Assembly: GCA_031841125.1 (NCBI GenBank)
Contig: JAJSSI010000013.1
Coordinates: 81,011 to 145,010 of the forward strand
Reading direction: 5' to 3'
Length of the DNA stretch: 64,000 nucleotides
Origin: Acanthococcus lagerstroemiae
Taxonomy: Eukaryota > Arthropoda > Insecta > Hemiptera > Eriococcidae
Every line of letters starts with the position of its first letter. The first letter of the stretch is position 1. Below, in pieces: positions 63,666 to 64,000 of the stretch. A model generated the notes under the pieces. That model was not told the origin of the DNA, ran no database searches, and saw nothing but the letters and a program-made list of their open reading frames with translations. A program made the translations under genes and the position numbers.

Positions 63666-64000
63666 CTACTTAGTTACTGCATACGTGAAAATTCCTATAC
63701 CTCATGTTGACTCATCGTCACGATGCAGGGGGAAAAATTCTTAAAAATAAACGACGCCGGTACTCTTACCAAAACAGAATCGTCATCTTCAATTTCACTA
63801 ATATCAGGCACCTTATCAGCGAGCTGTTCTGAGACATGAGCATAATTTGTATACAATTGTCACTGGTCTTGGATAATTCAGCATCAGGATGACGCACCAA
63901 AAAACTCGTTGATGGTGTACAGGAAGTTTCTCCTTGATACGTATCAGTAGAGTGACTAGAACTTGTTATAAAGTGGCCATTGTGAATCTCTCTATGAGTA
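63666..64000. other. End of window, no gene recognised apart from a possible exon
   Basis: See the acidic stretch with a donor at about 63770. Nothing else is visible. Confidence 0.3.

Overview
The window is a eukaryotic, animal-type nuclear sequence and reads as a graveyard of nested transposable elements. It is AT-rich, many coding pieces end at clean GT..AG splice sites, and the element mix (BEL/Pao, Ty1/copia, Ty3/gypsy, jockey- and RTE-type LINEs, hAT, piggyBac, pogo/Tigger, PIF/Harbinger, Ginger-like) together with DUF4806-type gene pieces fits an insect. A hemipteran is my best guess, from repertoire only. I see no rRNA or tRNA genes and no prokaryotic or CRISPR features. Almost every transposase or polyprotein is broken by stops or indels. 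The best preserved are one BEL element (a single visible indel) and one small copia element with an intact fused ORF.

Layout. 0-2 kb: two small exons of an unknown single-pass membrane protein, then nothing recognisable. 2-6 kb: an unrecognised SAP-headed, acidic, internally repeated reading frame, followed by a second reading frame that is split by a young copia element (4.12-5.88 kb, target duplication ACACA). 6.6-10 kb: a spliced pogo-type transposase tail and a DUF4806-type gene, with two MITEs. 10.5-12.2 kb: CACTA-like transposase debris. 12.6-14.3 kb: gypsy gag-protease remnant. 16-28 kb: three hAT transposase remnants, one large degenerate copia body, and a Ginger-like transposon inserted inside one of the hATs. 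29-37 kb: a Tigger remnant, then a pogo element (TA duplication) containing a piggyBac element (TTAA) with its decayed transposase. 37-40 kb: copia 3' end and LINE ORF1. 40-47 kb: a three-level nest (BEL inside a hAT-like element inside a 164-bp tandem repeat). 47.8-50 kb: a two-exon gene whose intron holds two DNA transposons. 50.5-58.9 kb: a Harbinger-like element inserted in a 177-bp tandem repeat; it carries a DDE transposase and a two-Myb gene, and contains a second, long multi-exon transposase gene of uncertain (Sola-like?) family. 59-64 kb: tandem repeats, Myb and LINE endonuclease debris, one more MITE and a few candidate exons.

How the parts relate. There is no operon-like cooperation. 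The functional relationships are within elements (gag-protease-RT-integrase in the retrotransposons, transposase plus Myb protein in Harbinger), and the rest is insertion history. The most useful signals are (1) target-site duplications that date and order the insertions, (2) a Ginger-like transposon with long inverted repeats and a KRBA2-like integrase fragment, (3) a shared C-terminal domain appended to transposases of apparently unrelated families, and (4) unusual terminal repeat architectures in several elements. All homology statements come from motif recognition without database searches.
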